Origin: Hemerocallis citrina
Taxonomy: Eukaryota > Streptophyta > Magnoliopsida > Asparagales > Asphodelaceae
Assembly (NCBI GenBank): GCA_017893485.1
Contig: CM030366.1
Span: 186,169,947-186,233,946 of the forward strand
DNA length: 64,000 nt
Reading direction: 5' to 3'
Positions within the stretch are counted from its first letter, which is position 1. Each line of letters begins with the position of its first letter. The notes beneath the pieces are model-generated. The model was not told the origin of the DNA. It was given only the letters and a program-made list of their open reading frames with translations, and searched no databases. Below, piece after piece: positions 46,572 through 58,180 of this stretch. The position numbers were made by a program, and so were the translations under genes.

Positions 46572-48727
46572 GGGATGGTTGGTGCACTCCACGTGGTGGA
46601 GTGGCAAGGTGCTCTTCATGAGAGTTGGGAGTACTTGGGTCTTCCATGAGAGTGTGAGATTGGCAGAGATAGTGCGAAGTGAAATTGCAATAACTTTGAA
46701 GTGTGGTGTATTTGGTCCAAATGGGAGATTGTTAGGAATTGTGGTCTCAAATACACGTAGGCACTGAGTACTTGAAGTTAGAGAAGAAGAGGATGAGACA
46801 AAGAAGCAAGAGAAGACAAGCAGCGAGTAGAAGAGTGCAGCCTGGAGAGTTGCGGTCGACCGACCTGGGGGTGCGATCAACCGCCCCTAGCTGTTGAGAG
46901 TTCGAGTGTAAAGGTCCAACAGAGGAGAGGACGGTCGACCGACCTTAAGGGTTCAGTCAACCGGTCAGTTCTCGGGTCTGGACTTACACGTTGCGGTCGA
47001 CCGACCTTGCGGGTGCGGTCGACCGACTTCGGCGGCTGATTGTTTTTACGCTTACGAGTTTAAAGGTCCAATTGCTCGATTTGTGTTTATCTTTTAGGAT
47101 TTACTTGGGGGCTAAATATATGGCCGTAAACTCTAGGGTTTAGTTTTCTGAATAGATCTAATCCATAATTTGTGTAATCAAAAGGTGAGTCGTTATCATT
47201 GTTCAACTTCAAGAGAGGATTGTGCCGAGTGTTTCAAAGGTGAGAAAGAGATTGATAGTTGTAATCTCTTTTGTAATCTTTGTATTTCTTGGGAAATAAG
47301 AAGTATTGGTTATCTCTGCATATTAATTGTGTTCTTATGAAATCTTTCATATATTGTGGTTGTAACGCCCCAATTTTTTTTTGACTCCCAAATTCAATTC
47401 TTTCAATTTCTGTATCACTTTAAACATAAACTAAGATAAGTATATTTCAAATAAAATTTTGGCAGAGTTTTCCCTGAAATTTCTGCCCCGAAACACTAAA
47501 AGCTTACGGAATTCTGCTCTAAATTCCATAGCTCACATCACACGCAATAATATCATGGGCTCCCCATGCCAAAATAAGCAGAATCACACAGGCAATATAA
47601 TATCATGCTCTAGGGGCCAAACTCATAATATAATATCAAATATCAAATAAAAACCATAAATTTCTTTGAAAACGAGGTAAAAATTTTAGAAAAAACTTTG
47701 TAAAACCTACCACCGAGCCCGGTACACCACAACGAGATTGGTACGGGTCACAAACATACCATACCGCTTCGTACTATACTCATCATCATCATCTACATGC
47801 TTATTCATTCAAATTACAATATAAATCATACATTCCACTATTCACATAACTGAACTTATACATAAAATTTAAAGTGAATAACTTCACTCTACTAAATCTA
47901 CGCCTCACCTCTGCACTGCTGAGGACCTGAAACAGTAGGGGATCTAGGGTAGTCCAAGAACTCCCTAACCCCCCAAATACTAAGGGGTTAGCCATTTCTG
48001 GTGTGAGTATAATTCGCTAATCTAATAAATAAATTAAAATAGTATAAAGAAAATAATTTAAACTTACAAACATCAAGTTAAGATGATGCAACCTGAAATC
48101 TGGACATAAAAACATCACCAATACGATTTTATATCAAAATACTCTTCAAATCTGCATCTGATTATATAATTACCCATAATTCACACATTTCACTATATGC
48201 TTCGCATCAACCTCATATATATCCCCATATTACATTCGCATAATACGAATTCACATACAATCCATTCCTTTTCAATTTGAATTCCCTAACACGAATATTC
48301 ATCTTTCCACAATTATCGTCATATCAGCATTTCGCTATTTATATGAATATAACTACATGATGTTATTACATCTTTCTTTAATAACCATTTATATGAATAC
48401 AAACTCATAACACAACATACTTTCTTTAATAACCATTTTCACAACCACTATCTTATTACATACATCGCACGCATACAAATAACAGTACCCTCTACCTCGT
48501 CATAACTTCTCATTACAAGTAGTTATTTTATTGAATAACATCACATATCACATCATAAACATATGCATTCATACCCATAATGCCACATTCATTCGTATCT
48601 CATAACACAACACAACATCTCATTGCACATTGCAACTTGCTTGCAGTTCATCACATCATTATCATATCACTAATAACACAAATTGCCATTAACTTCACTT
48701 GCATTCTCATCACAATATACTCCATAT

Positions 48728-48860
48728 CCCAAACATAGTTTGGGCAATCACATATCACACCCCAAAATCGATAGCTTGGGTAATAATCACCACACCCCAA
48801 ACACATAGTCTGGGTAATATCACATCACATCTCAAGCCGATAGCTTGGTTATTAATTTAC
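48728..48860. repeat. Hairpin motif cluster 1 in the 4.7-kb LTR
   Basis: Successive short inverted repeats: CCCAAACATAGTTTGGG (48728-48744), CCCCAAACACATAGTCTGGG, CAAGCCGATAGCTTG. They are spaced by AATAATCAC/AATATCAC-like sequence. The cluster recurs at 49450-49580. Confidence 0.7.
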
Positions 48861-49449
48861 TTCAATTACTTTTCATCTTCACTTTACTTTATTCTTCATT
48901 TCCATTATTCATTACCGATATCCCGTCACACCCTGCAAATTATGCCAAGGCAGGTAGTTCCCACCATTTTCACAGAAATAGCGGGCGAGTAGTTCCTCGA
49001 CACAATTCCAAGGTGTATCAACTCAAATCATCTTGTATTTCACTTTAATAATCGTTCTCATTACACAATTACTTCATACTATTCGTATTAACACACGTCT
49101 CTTTTACTTTTCATTTTAAATTAACCACATGCTACATTTATCATTTCTTTTCATACACAAACTCATAACTTGTATTCCTTCATATTCATTTCATTCACAA
49201 CCACTTTCTTTCATATTCACAACTCACTTTCTTTACTTACATATTTCATTCCCACAATACACGAATACTTTCTTTTCTTTTTCATTCTGATATCATATTT
49301 CACATCACATGTTTTCACCGCTTTCTCATATTTATTTCATATCATACGCCATATTTACTCTCATTTTCATTTCATAACACAAGGTATTCTACCTTTCATT
49401 TTCCATCTCATAATAGAATTCACATTAACTCTGATTCTTTTTAGATAAG

Positions 49450-49580
49450 ACACCGCACCCCAAATATAGTTTGGGTAATATACGCCGCACCCGAAAATCA
49501 ATAGCTTGGGTAATAATTTACTGCACCCCAAGTAGAACTTGGGTGATAACTCATCACATCTTAAGCCAATAGGTCAATTA
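49450..49580. repeat. Hairpin motif cluster 2 in the 4.7-kb LTR
   Basis: CCCCAAATATAGTTTGGG, then an AATCAATAGCTTGGGTAAT block and CCCCAAGTAGAACTTGGGTG. Same plan as cluster 1 with different stem bases. Confidence 0.7.
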
Positions 49581-49689
49581 TTAATTTACTTATTCATTTC
49601 CACCCATACACTTCATTTCATTTCATTTTACACCAAGTACTTTCTCCCCTTTCTCATTCACATTTCATATCCTATTCATTTTACCCCAA

Positions 49690-50415
49690 GTCTATCCTGG
49701 AGTATCAATTCTCTCTCAGATCTACCCTGAGGTATCATCTCTCTCTCCGATCTATTCGGAAGTATCGGCTCTCCCAGGTTTATACTGGGGTATCAACTCT
49801 CTCTCAGGTCTACCCTGAGGTATCATCTCTCTCACCGATTTATTCGGAGGTATCTGCTCTCCCAGGTTTATACTGGGGTATCAACTCTCTCTCAGGTCTA
49901 CCCTGAGGTATCATATCTCTCTCCGGTCTATCCAGAGGTATCTGCTCTTCCTGGTCTATGCTGGGGTATCAACTCTCTCTCAGGTCTACCCTGAGGTATC
50001 ATATCTCTCTCCGGTCTATCCGGAGGTATCTGCTCTCCCAGGTCTATGCTGGGGTATCAACTCTCTCAGGTCTACCCTGAGGTATCATATCTCTCTCTCC
50101 GGTCTATCCAGAGGTATTTGCTCTCCCAGGTCTATGCTGGGGTATCAACTCTCTCTCAGGTCTACCCTGAGGTATCATATCTCTCTCCGGTCTATGCGGA
50201 GGTATCTGCTCTCCCAGGTCTACCCTGGGGTATCAAATCTCTCTCAGGTCTACCCTGAGGTATCATATCTCTCTCCGGTCTATGCGGAGGTATCTGCTCT
50301 CCCAGGTCTACCCTGGAGTATCAACTCTCTCTCAGGTCTAACCTGAGGTATCATATCTCTCTCCGGTCTATGCAGAGGTATCTGCTCTCCCAGGTCTATC
50401 CTGGGGTATCAACTC
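49690..50415. repeat. 28-bp satellite of three alternating hairpin units
   Basis: About 26 units in register, repeating every three (about 85 bp): CTCAGG-TCTAC-CCTGAG, then CTCCGG-TCTAT-CCGGAG, then CCCAG-GTCTATG-CTGGG. Each is followed by GTATC and a CTCTCTC spacer. Each unit can fold into a small stem with a TCTA loop. Variant units change both sides of the stem together (for example TCCGA-TCTAT-TCGGA near 49757). Confidence 0.9.
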
Positions 50416-52425
50416 TAGTCAACCGAAATTATTGTTATTAACATTTTCTTTTCATATTATCATCACCCTTTATCATCATAGAATCTCATCTTTTATTTGA
50501 ACTTACTAACACAAACAATGATCACCATCCCACTTACCCTTTCAATGCATCACACAAAAGAACATATCACTGTAATTAATATATAAAATCATCACATCAT
50601 AATATTGCACATCACAACTGAACTGTATTATTTATTTTATCATTACCCCACATATCATGAGTATACCATACTATTTATTATCTCAATATCACATGTTTGC
50701 ATACTCCTAGTAGCTCAGCACATCACACCATCATATATATATATAATTACACCCAATACGTTACCATCACACTGGATATTCAAAATTACATCAATTCACT
50801 ATATACCGACATCTTATATAAATATAACTCATCCCCGTATATATTTAACTAATCCATCATCTATAAATTTATATCAATACACAAGGGACACAAGTAATTA
50901 ATCGTCATATTGCACACCAACACCGAACACTAATTCCCATATATACATACACCTTATTCCGTAATTCATACCAATCGTTCATATTTTACTAAGATTTTCT
51001 TAAAACAACAGATATGTAAATATATTCATACTCACCTAATAGCCCGGGAAGACTCGAAGCATCACTTCTCCATCCCGCACCCGAAGCCGTTAACATCTTC
51101 TATTATCAAGTTTCAAAGCAATTAAGGCTCAAAACATCCAAATCAACCACAGAAAATATCAACACTAATTCTAATATCACTCAGGCGTTTTATCGAACGT
51201 CTGGGATGCACACATGCGTTGCACGTAATATTTAAATTCCTATGGGATATTTATCCCCAAACAATTACTAAAATCACCCCCAACTTATTCTAATAGTTCT
51301 ACTAAAATTCTACTACTGTGAAGAAGATAATTCTCACATATATAATTCTCTTTTACAAACCCAAAACCCTAATTTATTAGCAACTTGTAAACTCTCCAAT
51401 AATTTGCTAATTTATCATCTCTACTATTACCAACATCTTCTAATCTCTCTACCATAATAGTTCTACTCAATAGCAATTAACCACACTTAATTTCAAACAA
51501 TAATAAAATCTAGGGTTTACCTTTCCGAAATTCTTTCGAAAATCCGATGCTACCACGATGTAGAGCACCCTCCAATTAGTCTATCCCTCGATTTAATTTG
51601 AAAATGACGAAGAACTTTAGTAGATTTGGACGGGAGAAGGGGAGGCCGAATGGGTTCGGCGCTGTGTTTGGTCCGGACCAGGAAAAAGAAAAGAAAGAAG
51701 GAGGAGGAAGAAGAATGGGAGGGGGGGTTTATTAAAATAAATAAAGAGGAGTATTACATATAGGCCCCCCAATTTCAAAAATATTTCAAATAAGCTCCCA
51801 ACTCTCACACTTTAAAAATACTAACAATGTAAAATACATAAAATTGTCTCATAATAATCCTTCAACAGTTGAAAATAATGTAAACAATATTCCTTCACAC
51901 AAAACTCAATTCATAACCTCCAATATATCAATAATACCAATTTACCACAGATATCCATACCAATATCAATATTTAAATAAAATATATCAAAAATAATTTT
52001 TCACCACTCCAAATATATAAAAACAGGCATTTTTGGTATTTTACAAATTCGAGGTGTTACAGTGGTGGCTTGTTCTTGGTTCGTCTAATTCTTGGGAGTT
52101 TCTATTGCTTGTGGTGTGTTTCCGCTATTAGCATTACGAGTTGTGGGGTAGATCCTCTGACAAATAGGAACAAAAAGATATTAGGGTTAGGGTTTAATAT
52201 CCCTACTGCTTGAGATATTATACCCTGATTATTAGAATTAGAATAATCTCAGGCACTATCACAAGACAAATATATATGTGATAAGACTGAATTTTGGATA
52301 CTTAGCTATATGCCTACTCAACCCGGTCCAATAACTAACAACTAACATGTGTTGCTCTATATAATATTATACACAATAATATTCTATTTATATTGAGAAT
52401 ATACCTATATATCCAACAATTAATC

Positions 52426-53393
52426 TCCTCCTATATTCTCAATATGTTAGGCAATACCTGGTTATCTCATCAGTTCCACATGTTGTGCACTAGATCACAA
52501 CAATTTCAAATAAACATTGAATCACAAGAGAATAGATCATAGACTAAATCAATTATAACTTGAATAGTACAAATGAGACTAAACCAAAATAATCAAATAG
52601 TTCCAAGACCATATCAAAACAGAATAGTTCACAATGATTAAACCAACTGGAGAAATCTGTCATAGTTTCAAAATCAACCAAAGCAAATAAACTTCAAGAA
52701 CAAAATAATAGTTTTAAGTTCAATGAACACAAGTGTCTTAAACTCAAAAAAAGTTTTATCAAACAAGTGACTAATTTATTCTTGAAAGAAATAAATCGAA
52801 ACTATATCCTTGCAAACTACTTTACGTTTACTCTTCCATTTTAAGCAAATTATTATTTTGAAATCTATGTTGACAGATTCAACTCCTCCATCTATGCTAG
52901 CATATTGCAAACAAGAATATCATGAGACACATCTCTAAGAATTCTAGCGAATTTTATAATATATCTAATTCTACAAAAGAACTTAGTACAATTCAAAAAA
53001 AATAGCTTAACAAAATTGTAATGCAAGCATCACAAACAGGTTTCTTTAACGAAATAAAGAACACGTACTATTATAATTAATTTCTACACAAGACTATGTT
53101 TCATATTGAAATGATAGAACAGTCAAAACAATTATGATTAAATTCTGAATCATCAAATTTGTAATGAAACATGAATCCATAAAAGAGATATATCATCAAA
53201 ATTAGAATGATATAACGACAACTCTAAACATCGGAAACACATCGATAAGTTTGCATGCTTTCTTTTGGAATAATGAGATGATTCTAAGCAAGTTATGAGA
53301 ATATATAACATCATCAAATTTGAAATGAAGTTATATATTAACAAAATTTACACATAACTTTTCAAATTATCTAAAGTATGCTAACTGCTTAAA
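52426..53393 (-). other. 3' non-coding interior of the deleted copia element
   Basis: AT-rich, no coding signal. The polypurine tract ATAGGAGGAGATTAAT (minus strand, 52441-52426) lies directly before the 3' LTR start at 52425. Confidence 0.75.
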
Positions 53394-53398
53394 ATTGG

Positions 53399-56305
53399 TG
53401 TAACCCCTGTTCCCGTTAATACGTATTTTTCATGTATTTTTCCGTATTTCAAATTCTTAGTATCTTGTAACTATTATTCTCAAATGATTATTGATTTTCA
53501 ACATGAATTGTATTTCATTATATAATTTTTGGATATGATACCCAAATGTTGAATCTTTTATTTTGATTAATTATTTAAACCAATTTATTTATTCGATTAC
53601 TCGTTACATTCTACAATTTTATTTATTCTTTTCATTTAATTGTTACTTGAAGCCTAGGCACGGTCTAATATTAGTATTATTATTCAGCTATTTATTTTGA
53701 AGCCCAAGCCCAATTGTTTAATTATTTATCATAAGTTCAATCCTATAACTAATTTGTTTTGAGCCCATAAATCCAAGCCCAGTACTCATATATATTTCTA
53801 TAGGCTCAATCCTATATGATTGTATTCAACCCCCCATATTTATTATTCACCCGCTCACTTGGTTTCACGTTCTCAACTCTTCACCTCCTGTAACCCTATA
53901 ACCCCCACTATCTCTCATAACTACCCATTACTATATTATTATTATATTATATTTATTTTTATTTATAACCCCCCCCCCCCCCGTTCACTCTCTCTATCTC
54001 CCATCTCCTTCTTTCTCCCGCTCTCTCACTTCCTCTGTTTCCCAAACAAAAACAGAGTACAACCCCCCTTCGTCTTCCTGGCGAGCTCAACCCTCCTCTC
54101 GTCTTCATCACCAAACCGCGGTCACCCAACATCGCCTTCTTCGCTCGACCTCCTCCACAATGCCAGATGCCCTCGACCTCGCCTGCCTCTGCTCGAGCCT
54201 TCCTCTTGACTGCAGCCGTCGTCATCCCCCTCCACCGGCCATTGCTGAACTCGACGCTCCGTCTCGAGCCTCTCGCTCGAGCCTCCGTCGCCGTTGCTTC
54301 CCGACTGCGTCGCACAGTGTTTGCCTCGCCGCCAGCGATCAACCACCCCCGCAGCACCCCCTCGTCATCACCTTCCGCCATTGCCGAACTCAACCCATCA
54401 CCGAAGTGTCGCTCTCCCCTGAAGTCCTCTGCCCTCTTCGCCGTTGAGTTTCCCCCATCGTCTTCTTCAACTGCCTCATCGACTCCACCTCTCCTCTCGC
54501 CCTCCTCGTCAACGCTGCTCCACCTCCGAGAACCCTCTGCCTGCCCTCTGTCCTCGACCTCGCCTCACCACATCGGACCCTATCGAGCCTTCTCTGCTCA
54601 CCATTGCTGGAGTCACACCGCTCACCCTCGAGCCTACCGCTCGTCTACCTCCTCGCAGCCCTTCACTACTCCTCCTCGTCCTCGACTTCGAGCCGCTCGT
54701 CATTGGTGTCGAAAGCCGTCCTCCACTTCATCGGAATCCACTGCAGAACCCATCGAAGACTCCTGCCGTCGCGACCACCTCGATGACCTCCCGTCGCCAG
54801 CGTCACCAGACCCCATCGCCGTACACTATCCTGCCATCGCTCTCTCTCTCTCTCTATCGTATTTTGGGAAGAAGGAGAACAGGGGTGGTTTGTCGCTGTT
54901 TGGTGTTTGTATAGGATCCGATCGAAGTTTTGGAGTTTGCTGTTTGGAGTTGGGTTATTGGGTTAGTTTGTTGGGGTGTTTGCTGTTTTGGAGTTGCTGC
55001 CACGTATCTTGCAAGTGCTTCACTGTCCAGAATTCTGATCCCATTTTCTTGTATTCAGTATCATCATCATTGGTTATCAGGCAAGTATCCTCTTGTACAA
55101 TTCATTTGTTCTCGTACAAGCTTTCTCTGAAAAATACCGCAAGTATATTCTTTGACTCTAATTTGTATTCTTCGGTCGAATCAAAATCTGTTGCTATACA
55201 TAATCCGTCGATCCCGTATTCGCATATGATCGTGAATACTTTGTTGTCACATGCATTACATGAACACGATTGATACACATATATGTACTCTTAGGATTAT
55301 ATATGATTATATGCATGATTGTTTTACCCGTGATAGTAGTTTAAATATGATATCTTGTTATTGTTGATTAAAATTAATAAAGTAACAAGTCGGAGTATAA
55401 GGGGAAAGATTTAGTAGTGGGCAATATAGAAAAGCGTACTCGGACGGGAGCTCGTGGTTTCCCGATGCAAGTTGCAAGTTACAGGTTGCAAGTTGCAAAT
55501 TACAAGTTTATATGTTCACGCTACAAGTTTATACTCTACATGTTTCACATTGCACGTATCTCGTTACAAGATTGAATGTACATATTTTTCCGAGTACGTG
55601 ACCTATAGAATGCACCACTAAGTCTAAACGTTCACTTGATTGCGTGTATCAAACATATGGTATGGGATGCATGATTGTTGTACTAGTTAGGTTAATAAAA
55701 GACATGAGATTAACACGTGCACTTGCATGATCCAATTACATATACATGTTCATGTTGACTTGTTTACTTGCTTACTTGTTTACATGCATGCCTTGTTCAT
55801 GATCCTGTTTACATGATATATTTCTCCTATTGCATGATTCTTGACTCCATGATATTTTTCCTGCTTCTTGTTTTATTTTATACTTGTCCCGTTAGCTTGT
55901 ACTACTTGCGGCCCATGACTTGCTTTAATGGGTATCTTCTTGTTTCTTCTTTTTGTAATAATGTACTTGCAGGCCCAGATGGAGAGTTACCCGAAGGTGT
56001 TGCTGATCAAGTGTTTTAGTCTTGTTAATTATCATGTTATCTTTAGTTCATGTTTTATTCATGATACTCTTTATTATATTCCGGACGTGTTTGACCCGTA
56101 ACTACTTTGTTCTTTCAGCTGTTGGTTATGTTATGGACTATGTCATGTACTTTTGTTATCCTATTGTGATTTTACATACCTGCGTGGTTTTGTTGTTATC
56201 TTGTTGTTGAGTTACCTGTACATCTTATAAATGGTGTCTTCGCATCATTCGTTGGGCCTCAGTCATGAACTCGTATTCCCGTATTTTGGGAAGCGGGGCG
56301 TGACA
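53399..56305 (+). mobile_element. Solo LTR, family A (Tekay-like), TSD ATTGG
   Basis: TGTAACCCCTGTTCCCG at 53399 and GGGAAGCGGGGCGTGACA at 56305; ATTGG at 53394-53398 and 56306-56310. 2907 bp. A GC-rich CT/CCTCG block (about 53970-54850) resembles a transcribed leader and gives long spurious open frames on both strands. A CAAGTT(G/A)CAAGTTACA run lies near 55465-55510. Same family as 1-569 and 6641-9991. Confidence 0.95.
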
Positions 56306-56310
56306 ATTGG

Positions 56311-57110
56311 TGCATAAGTTGAACTTCTCTATGATTCCATTTGGATTATAAATTTCAAAACAATTAGAATGTTAAAGATTTTGGCCAATAGCTTTAACCT
56401 TATTTCCCCACAGTTTTGATAATTAGATCACTTTCAAGTTTCTTAGCAAGAGCATTAGTCATACTTTGTCTCAATTGCACTTTGTTTATGTGAAAGTTCA
56501 ATTAGGCTTTTTTCAGTCTTAATGTACTTTTCTTACCATTATAGGGTGATTTATGAGTTACGATGCATTGTAGCTTGATAGTCGCATAACAAAATTAGAG
56601 AATTTATTTTAAACTTCTCAATGGATGACTAGCAACAAGTCCTTCAATCTACTCAGCCTCTTCCCTTGAAGAGGATAACACATAGAGATCTGATTACATG
56701 AATGATAGCGCAATTCTTGTTTGCCTTTTGATCACCATAATACTTCTGCTCCTCCTAATGTAAAGACATGTCCACTAGTTGTCGACTTTCACTAAATTCT
56801 GAGCACTATAATGCATCAGATCATCCATTCAATTCTAAAGGATGACTAGAGTAGCACAAAGCAAACTCTTGAGTACCTCTCAAGTATCTCATTAGCCTCT
56901 TAAGGTCACTCCAATGTGTATTAATAGGATTACTAGTGAATATGTAAATCATACCTACCTCAAAGGCTATGTCTGTTAGTGCTAATCTTTGTATACATGA
57001 GACTTTCAATAAGTTTAGAATGATCTAATTGTCTCATAGTTACACCATCATTAGGTGTCAATCTTTTATCATAATCATAAGGTATTTTAAAACACACTTT
57101 CAATTACTAT
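56311..57110 (-). pseudogene. End of pol (RT C-terminus and RNase H) of the deleted copia element
   Basis: Minus strand: LDHSKLIESLMYTKIST (about 57040-56990) and TSNPINTHWSDLKRLMRYLRGTQEFALCYSSHP (about 56940-56835) are the copia IGSLMY and YTSNPxxxHWxALxRxxRYLRGT blocks. GHVFTLGGAEVLW-like remains lie near 56770-56730 and a CDYQATM block near 56585. Stops throughout. The 5' parts of gag-pol are missing: the 5' LTR lies only about 190 bp upstream, with unassigned sequence between. Confidence 0.82.
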
Positions 57111-57303
57111 ATCCCCACTTTTGAAACACATTATTGATTTAGTAATCTTGTTGCGACGTGAGGCGATAGCTGCGCCCGACAACGGCTACAACGGTCATCG
57201 GCAACGACAATGAAATCCCGACGAACGATGATTTTGTCACGATTGAATTTCAACGAGATCTCTCTCTTAATCTCAAAATTAAAAAATACTAATATCTCAA
57301 GAT
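57111..57303 (-). other. Unassigned interior next to the 5' LTR of the deleted copia
   Basis: No primer site of the TGGTATCAGAGC type follows the LTR; the first bases are ATCTTGAGATATTAG. A GTCGTTGCCGATGACC-type GC block lies near 57190. No domain recognised. Confidence 0.4.
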
Positions 57304-57596
57304 TGTTGAATAATAATGAGAATAAGAACAAAGAAAAATTAGGGTTAGGGTTTAATATCCCTAGGGTTAGGGTTTAATATCCCTAGAGATTATACCCTGA
57401 TTATCAGAATTGGAATAATCCCCGGCAGTACCACAAGAACATTATATATGGGATAAGACTGAATTTTGGGTACTGGTTTTTATGCCCACTCAACCCAGTC
57501 CAATAACTAACAGATAACACGTACAAACACATACTCATACAATATTATACACAATAATATTATATTTATATTGAGAACATACCTATATATCCAACA
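57304..57596 (-). repeat. 5' LTR of the deleted copia element
   Basis: 293 bp. Its partner is 40602-40623 joined to 52163-52425. Carries TTAGGGTTTAATATCCCTA in near-tandem duplicate (57340-57383), single in the partner. Confidence 0.92.
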
Positions 57597-57601
57597 AATA
57601 G

Positions 57602-57800
57602 TGGCCAATCCATCTGGACCATAAGCCTATGTCGGGTGCATAGGCTTCATAACTTCTTCTCCTTCAAAAGTAGGTAATGTCTCTATACCATCAAATTTAA
57701 GTGAAGCACCAAATTCAGGTTGCAACGACATTGGCTGGGATTTTGGGAAGATATGAAGATTTTTATATTGATAATTGTGACAAATTAATAAGAAGGTGCC
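57602..57800 (-). pseudogene. Old LINE: start of the RT region
   Basis: Minus strand: FEGEEVMKPMHPTQAYGPDGLATI, the plant LINE block normally reading MHPTKAPGPDG. The next residues (FYQSSWDV) are at 40596 downward, across the copia TSD. Upstream the similarity fades near 57800; the LINE appears 5' truncated, as is usual for LINEs. Confidence 0.75.
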
Positions 57801-58180
57801 CCCGACATTTTCAACCATAAAATTTTTTGTGACCAGATAACAAAAGGAAAAAGAATAAAACACTGGATGATTTATTTTGTTTCAAGAAGTCGAAAGAAGC
57901 GCTCTGTAAACAATATCGATTCTAATGACTAATGCTCACCACAAGGTATTTTCCGGACTATAGCTGACTAGTAAGATAACCACAAGAACATCAATTTAAA
58001 TTCTCACTGATTACCAACAAAAACTTACACTTCAAACGAATGGACGAAGCTCATTTATATATCCAGTGAGCAAAAAATTACATATGCACAAATCGGCAAT
58101 CCCAAACACACTGGGCCACAGAATAATAGATAACATTACAACAAGGCAATACAGACTCAAATACCTAACATACTCAAACC
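57801..58180 (-). other. 3' flank of the GH9 gene
   Basis: Probably contains the GH9 3' UTR next to the stop at 58181. No polyadenylation signal can be assigned with confidence. Confidence 0.4.

Larger units (their letters stand above)
47361..52061 (-). mobile_element. Solo LTR, 4.7 kb, gypsy type (family D), TSD GTGGT
   Basis: TGTAACGCCCC at 47361 and CGAGGTGTTACA at 52061; GTGGT at 47356-47360 and 52062-52066. On the minus strand it begins TGTAACACCTCGAATTTG, a start typical of Tekay LTRs, so minus orientation is likely. AT-rich and non-coding. It carries paired hairpin motifs (48728-48860, 49450-49580) and a 28-bp hairpin satellite (49690-50415). Unusually long for an LTR. Confidence 0.93.
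40624..52162 (+). mobile_element. Non-autonomous gag-protease copia, copy 1, with two solo LTRs nested inside
   Basis: The 5' LTR is 40624-41335; the 3' LTR is 46730-47360 plus 52067-52162. Target duplication is AAGAG (40619-40623) versus AATAG (52163-52167), one change. The primer site TGGTATCAGAGC is at 41338-41349, and the PPT AAATGGGAGAT is just before 46730. Without the solo LTRs 42098-45600 and 47361-52061 it is about 3.3 kb. The interior encodes Gag, protease and a tail of unknown function. Integrase and RT are absent, as in copy 2 (60249-63454), so the deletion is a family trait. Confidence 0.93.
46730..52162 (+). repeat. 3' LTR of non-autonomous copia copy 1, split by a solo LTR
   Basis: 46730-47360 plus 52067-52162, about 727 bp of LTR. 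Starts TGTTAGGAATTGTGG after the PPT and ends CTCTGACA. The solo LTR 47361-52061 interrupts it at ATATTGTGGT. Confidence 0.92.
40602..57596 (-). mobile_element. Deleted copia element, minus strand, carrying 14.4 kb of nested insertions, TSD AATAG
   Basis: The 5' LTR is 57304-57596 (293 bp; on the minus strand TGTTGGATATATAGG ... ATTATTCAACA). The 3' LTR is 40602-40623 plus 52163-52425. AATAG is duplicated at 40597-40601 and 57597-57601. Excluding insertions 40624-52162 and 53399-56305, the element is about 2.5 kb. Its interior holds only the end of pol and a long 3' region, so it is an internal-deletion derivative. The flanking LINE RT reads continuously when it is removed, which confirms the boundaries. 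Confidence 0.93.

Noticed and set aside
49690..50415. 28-bp regular repeats suggestive of a CRISPR array
   Set aside because: Units are contiguous variants without unique spacers, in a plant LTR; it is a satellite.
40597..52167. Common cause for AATAG being TSD of both outer and inner elements
   Set aside because: The two sites are independent pentamers in LINE and LTR sequence; chance is enough.
53959..54393. 144-codon minus frame, Arg/Gly-rich
   Set aside because: Antisense of the CT-rich block in the solo LTR.
54167..55273. 368-codon open frame, Ser/Pro-rich
   Set aside because: Lies wholly inside the solo LTR 53399-56305; the GC-rich CT block gives long frames on both strands. No known domain.
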